From positions 1 to 5,595 of the forward strand of contig CALRHO010000054.1 of assembly GCA_943359405.1 (NCBI GenBank): DNA of 5,595 bases, given 5' to 3'. The translations under genes were made by a program, and so were the position numbers. The notes below the pieces were generated by a model that saw nothing but the letters and a program-made list of their open reading frames with translations, was not told the origin of the DNA and ran no database searches. Position 1 is the stretch's first letter, and the number at the start of each line of letters is the position of its first letter. Shown piece by piece: positions 3,523 through 5,595 of this stretch. This stretch comes from Candidatus Nomurabacteria bacterium (GTDB lineage: Bacteria > Patescibacteriota > Minisyncoccia > Phycocordibacterales > UBA918).

Positions 3523-5355
3523 ATGAATCCACTGTCGATACTAAAAGAACGGGGTCAGGTCACCGAATCGTTTGCACGTGAAGTTGAACAGATTGTTCAA
3601 GATACTGGTACATCTTACGAAGCGGCCCTTCTGCAAGTGGGTCTTGATGCTGAAATCGTCAGACGTTTATTTGCAGAGTACTATCAAGTGTCAGCCCAGG
3701 TACTGGTGGAGAGTAGTTCCATTCCTCAAGACGTGCTTAACTACATTCCGCAAGAGTCCGCCACCCACTACCGCATGGTGCCATTGTCTTTGGTTGATAA
3801 CGTGCTGGAGGTGGGGGTTAATAATCCTGATGACATCCAGGTTCGTGAGGCACTCAATTTCATTAGTACGAAGCATAACCTGCCATACAAGATGGTGTTT
3901 ATGCTCGACCGGGACATTGAGCAGGCACTTAAATTCTACGAAAATCTTAAGGGGGAGGTTTCTGACGCACTCGGGAGCTTTGAGAGCGAACTAGATGCTG
4001 AAATTGCTGCAAGCTCTGAAGAGACCAGGGAGCAGACTAAGAAAGCCCTTGAGCATATAGAAGCGGACGCACCGGTAACCAAAATCGTGGCAACAATTTT
4101 GCGTTACGCGGTTGATGGTGGTGCGTCAGATATTCACATTGAGCCGCGAGACCAAAAAGTAGTTGTTCGATTCCGGGTTGACGGTTCACTTGCTACGTCA
4201 CTTGAGTTGCCGAAGGCGGTCCATGGTGCGGTAGTGGCGCGGGTGAAGATCCTTTCTACGATGCGGCTGGATGAGCGTCGCCGACCGCAAGACGGACGTT
4301 TTTCGGCTAACTTTGACAACCGAAAGATTGATTTTCGTGTCTCGTTACTTCCTACAAATTTTGGTGAGAAGGTCGTCATGCGTATTTTGGATAACACCAA
4401 AAACGTAACCAAGCTCGAAGACACCGGTATCAGTGCACATCTTCTAACGGTAATTCGTAAAATGAAGGATGAGCCACACGGCATCATTCTTATTTCCGGT
4501 CCAACTGGCTCTGGTAAATCGACAACACTGTATGCACTACTCTCAGAAATGGACCGACTCACGAAGAACGTGCTGTCACTTGAAGACCCGGTAGAATACA
4601 ATATTGATGGTGTCGCACAATCGCAGGTACGACCAGAAATTGGCTACACGTTTGCGGCCGGTTTGCGTGCCGCCCTGCGTCAAGACCCCGATATTATTAT
4701 GGTGGGTGAGATTCGTGATAAAGAAACTGCCCAACTGGCAATCCAGGCAGCCCTTACGGGACACTTGGTGCTTTCGACCATTCACACCAATAATGCCATC
4801 GGAGTAGTGCCTCGTCTTATCGACATGGGAGTTGATCCTTACCTGATTGCACCGACCTTAAAACTAGCGATTGCACAACGCTTGGCGCGGCGCGTACACA
4901 AAGGTACGGGTCGAGAGGAAGCGGTCTCTAAAAGTATGGAGATGATGATTGATGAAACCTTCAAGACACTCCCTTCAAGGTACCACGATCGTGTTCCTAC
5001 AAATCGCACCATTGTTCACCCTGAACCATCCCCACAAAGTGCGACCGGTCTTAAAGGGCGTGTCGCTATTGTAGAAGTTCTCGAGGTAAATGACGAGATT
5101 CAAGAATTGATTCTTACCAACGGCTCTGAAGAGCAGATGTTTAATGTGGCACGTGCCCATGGCTTTATGACGATGCAGGAAGACGCAATCATTAAAGCTC
5201 TCGAGCATGTGATTCCTTACCAGGAAATGAATGCCTTCGGTACCAAGGCAGGTACCGAGCTTCTCCTCGAAGAAGCACCGCTTCCTGTCGATAACCAAGT
5301 CAATACTGAGGCCGAAGCGCCTATAATAGGAGGTAATGAAGATACTACTGGTTGA
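3523..5355 (+). CDS. pilB: Type IV pilus extension ATPase PilB (GspE/PulE family)
   Basis: A 610-residue cytoplasmic secretion ATPase, somewhat longer than the usual 560-570. It has an N-terminal MshEN-type domain (about 1-140), a charged linker (about 145-180), the N2 domain (about 183-310, with GASDIHIEPRD and RLDERRRPQDGRF), the Walker A motif GPTGSGKST (326-334), the Asp box LEDPVEYNIDGVAQSQV (353-369, catalytic Glu likely E354), the Walker B IIMVGEIRD (391-399), and the His box TGHLVLSTIHTNNA (412-425). It drives pilin polymerisation as a hexamer. The CxxC-CxxC zinc site normally found after the RLARR segment is absent; instead there is a 55-residue Cys-free segment (about 458-511) before GRVAIVEVLEV. 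An acidic, probably disordered tail (575-610) follows. MshEN domains often bind cyclic di-GMP, but the full signature is not clear here. The gene starts 2 bases after the preceding stop and ends 20 bases inside the next gene. Confidence 0.96.
   Translation: MNPLSILKERGQVTESFAREVEQIVQDTGTSYEAALLQVGLDAEIVRRLFAEYYQVSAQVLVESSSIPQDVLNYIPQESATHYRMVPLSLVDNVLEVGVNNPDDIQVREALNFISTKHNLPYKMVFMLDRDIEQALKFYENLKGEVSDALGSFESELDAEIAASSEETREQTKKALEHIEADAPVTKIVATILRYAVDGGASDIHIEPRDQKVVVRFRVDGSLATSLELPKAVHGAVVARVKILSTMRLDERRRPQDGRFSANFDNRKIDFRVSLLPTNFGEKVVMRILDNTKNVTKLEDTGISAHLLTVIRKMKDEPHGIILISGPTGSGKSTTLYALLSEMDRLTKNVLSLEDPVEYNIDGVAQSQVRPEIGYTFAAGLRAALRQDPDIIMVGEIRDKETAQLAIQAALTGHLVLSTIHTNNAIGVVPRLIDMGVDPYLIAPTLKLAIAQRLARRVHKGTGREEAVSKSMEMMIDETFKTLPSRYHDRVPTNRTIVHPEPSPQSATGLKGRVAIVEVLEVNDEIQELILTNGSEEQMFNVARAHGFMTMQEDAIIKALEHVIPYQEMNAFGTKAGTELLLEEAPLPVDNQVNTEAEAPIIGGNEDTTG
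5237..5258. repeat. 8-bp inverted repeat with 6-base loop near the end of pilB
   Basis: TCGGTACC (5237-5244) and GGTACCGA (5251-5258) pair perfectly around AAGGCA. It lies in coding sequence for FGTKAGTE, about 80 bases before the response-regulator start. GGTACC is itself palindromic, so it is also a direct repeat of that hexamer. No U-tract follows, so it is not a terminator. Confidence 0.4.
5322..5327 (+). promoter_or_regulatory. Consensus -10 box for the response regulator, inside pilB
   Basis: A perfect TATAAT hexamer lies eight bases upstream of the response-regulator ATG, so a transcript from it would start at or within two bases of the start codon. It is encoded by part of the Pro-Ile-Ile codons of the disordered pilB tail, using ATA-ATA, an Ile codon rarely used elsewhere in pilB. 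No good -35 hexamer is visible. It may be an internal promoter separating the regulator from the pilus genes. Confidence 0.4.
5328..5333 (+). promoter_or_regulatory. Shine-Dalgarno-like AGGAGG close to the response-regulator start
   Basis: AGGAGG is the only full Shine-Dalgarno match directly before a start in this window, but only two bases (TA) separate it from the ATG, well under the usual 5-9. It would serve ribosomes on the long pilB transcript, perhaps poorly or through translational coupling with the pilB stop 15-17 bases downstream of the ATG. Confidence 0.5.
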
Positions 5356-5595
5356 TGATGACAATTTTCTTCGTGATATGTATGCCACCAAGTTTGTACA
5401 GGGTGGGCATGAGGTTGAGTCGGTAGATAGCGCAAGTTTAGCACTCGCAAAGCTAGAGCAAGGTTCTGTTTATGATGTAATCATGCTTGATATGGTTATG
5501 CCGGGTATGGGAGGGTTGGAGTTGCTCACCACAATTAAAGCCACATACCCAAACTGCAGCGCAAAACTAGTCGTGCTATCTAATCAGGGTCAAGA
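5336..5595 (+). CDS. Response-regulator receiver domain protein, 3' end cut by window edge
   Basis: The first 86 residues of a CheY-like receiver domain are present. The N-terminal strand ILLVDDD (3-9) carries the Mg-binding acidic residues D7/D8, DVIMLDMVMPGMGGLELL (47-64) holds the phosphoacceptor Asp52, and KLVVLSNQGQ (77-86) holds the switch Ser82. The conserved Lys and the rest of the fold lie beyond the window, so a DNA-binding output domain cannot be excluded. A phosphorelay input would let a histidine kinase control the pilus or another target. ATG 5336 is the only usable start: an in-frame TAG lies at 5327-5329, and the DDD strand begins at once after the start. The gene overlaps the end of pilB by 20 bases, which argues for co-expression with the pilus motor. 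The protein's exact partner is unknown. Confidence 0.93.
   Translation, partial: MKILLVDDDNFLRDMYATKFVQGGHEVESVDSASLALAKLEQGSVYDVIMLDMVMPGMGGLELLTTIKATYPNCSAKLVVLSNQGQ

Noticed and set aside
4134..4601. A 155-residue minus-strand open frame
   Set aside because: It lies entirely antisense to the Walker A and Asp-box region of pilB, is Ser/Arg-rich and shows no domain; it is a by-product of pilB codon use.
5353..5355. Recoded TGA (glycine code of some Patescibacteria) at the end of pilB
   Set aside because: The pilB length already covers all family domains, the regulator gene starts just before this TGA in another frame, and no internal in-frame TGA is needed anywhere in the window.
4975..5450. 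Two minus-strand open frames at the right end
   Set aside because: Both are antisense to the pilB C-terminus and the receiver gene, which are well supported, and neither shows a recognisable motif or start signal.

Overview
The window looks like a chromosomal segment from a Candidate Phyla Radiation bacterium (Patescibacteria, most likely a Parcubacteria-like lineage). This is inferred from protein features, not from a search. The gene order pilM-pilN-pilO-(small one-pass protein)-pilB-response regulator, the lack of an outer-membrane secretin or PilP lipoprotein between pilO and pilB, a ComF without its zinc finger, a PilN that opens with a LGPSFIPK-type motif, and a PilB without the zinc tetracysteine all fit that group. 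Base composition is moderate (roughly half G+C by eye), genes are tightly packed, and a standard genetic code works throughout.

Layout. Positions 610 to 1 on the minus strand hold a comF-type phosphoribosyltransferase that runs off the left edge. A short divergent region (611-677) separates it from a plus-strand type IV pilus operon: pilM (678-1748), an 84-bp gap with a perfect 12-bp inverted repeat and a good -10 box, pilN (1833-2582), pilO (2588-3205), a 99-residue membrane-anchored protein (3221-3520), pilB (3523-5355), and a response-regulator receiver gene (from 5336) that starts inside the end of pilB and runs off the right edge. From pilN to the response regulator the gaps are 5, 15, 2 and -20 bases, so these genes are almost certainly co-transcribed.

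How they work together. PilM is a cytoplasmic actin-like protein that docks on the N-terminus of PilN. PilN and PilO are one-pass membrane proteins whose outer domains pair to form the alignment complex. The 99-residue protein has a similar topology and a GRSNPFEP motif that recalls the short linear motif of PilP/GspC proteins. PilB is the hexameric ATPase that drives pilus extension. ComF is a DNA-uptake competence protein in other bacteria, so its position back to back with a pilus operon suggests a DNA-uptake role. The response regulator may control pilus activity.

Regulation. Three starts (comF, pilN, response regulator) each have a TATACT or TATAAT hexamer only 6-8 bases upstream of the start codon, the spacing expected if transcription starts at or next to the start codon (leaderless mRNA). 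Most other genes lack a visible Shine-Dalgarno sequence. I see no tRNA, rRNA, CRISPR array, insertion sequence or convincing intrinsic terminator. The operon itself is a recognisable type IV pilus locus rather than a new system. The less ordinary parts are the start-site architecture, the palindrome before pilN, and the lineage-specific changes in PilN, PilB and the small protein.
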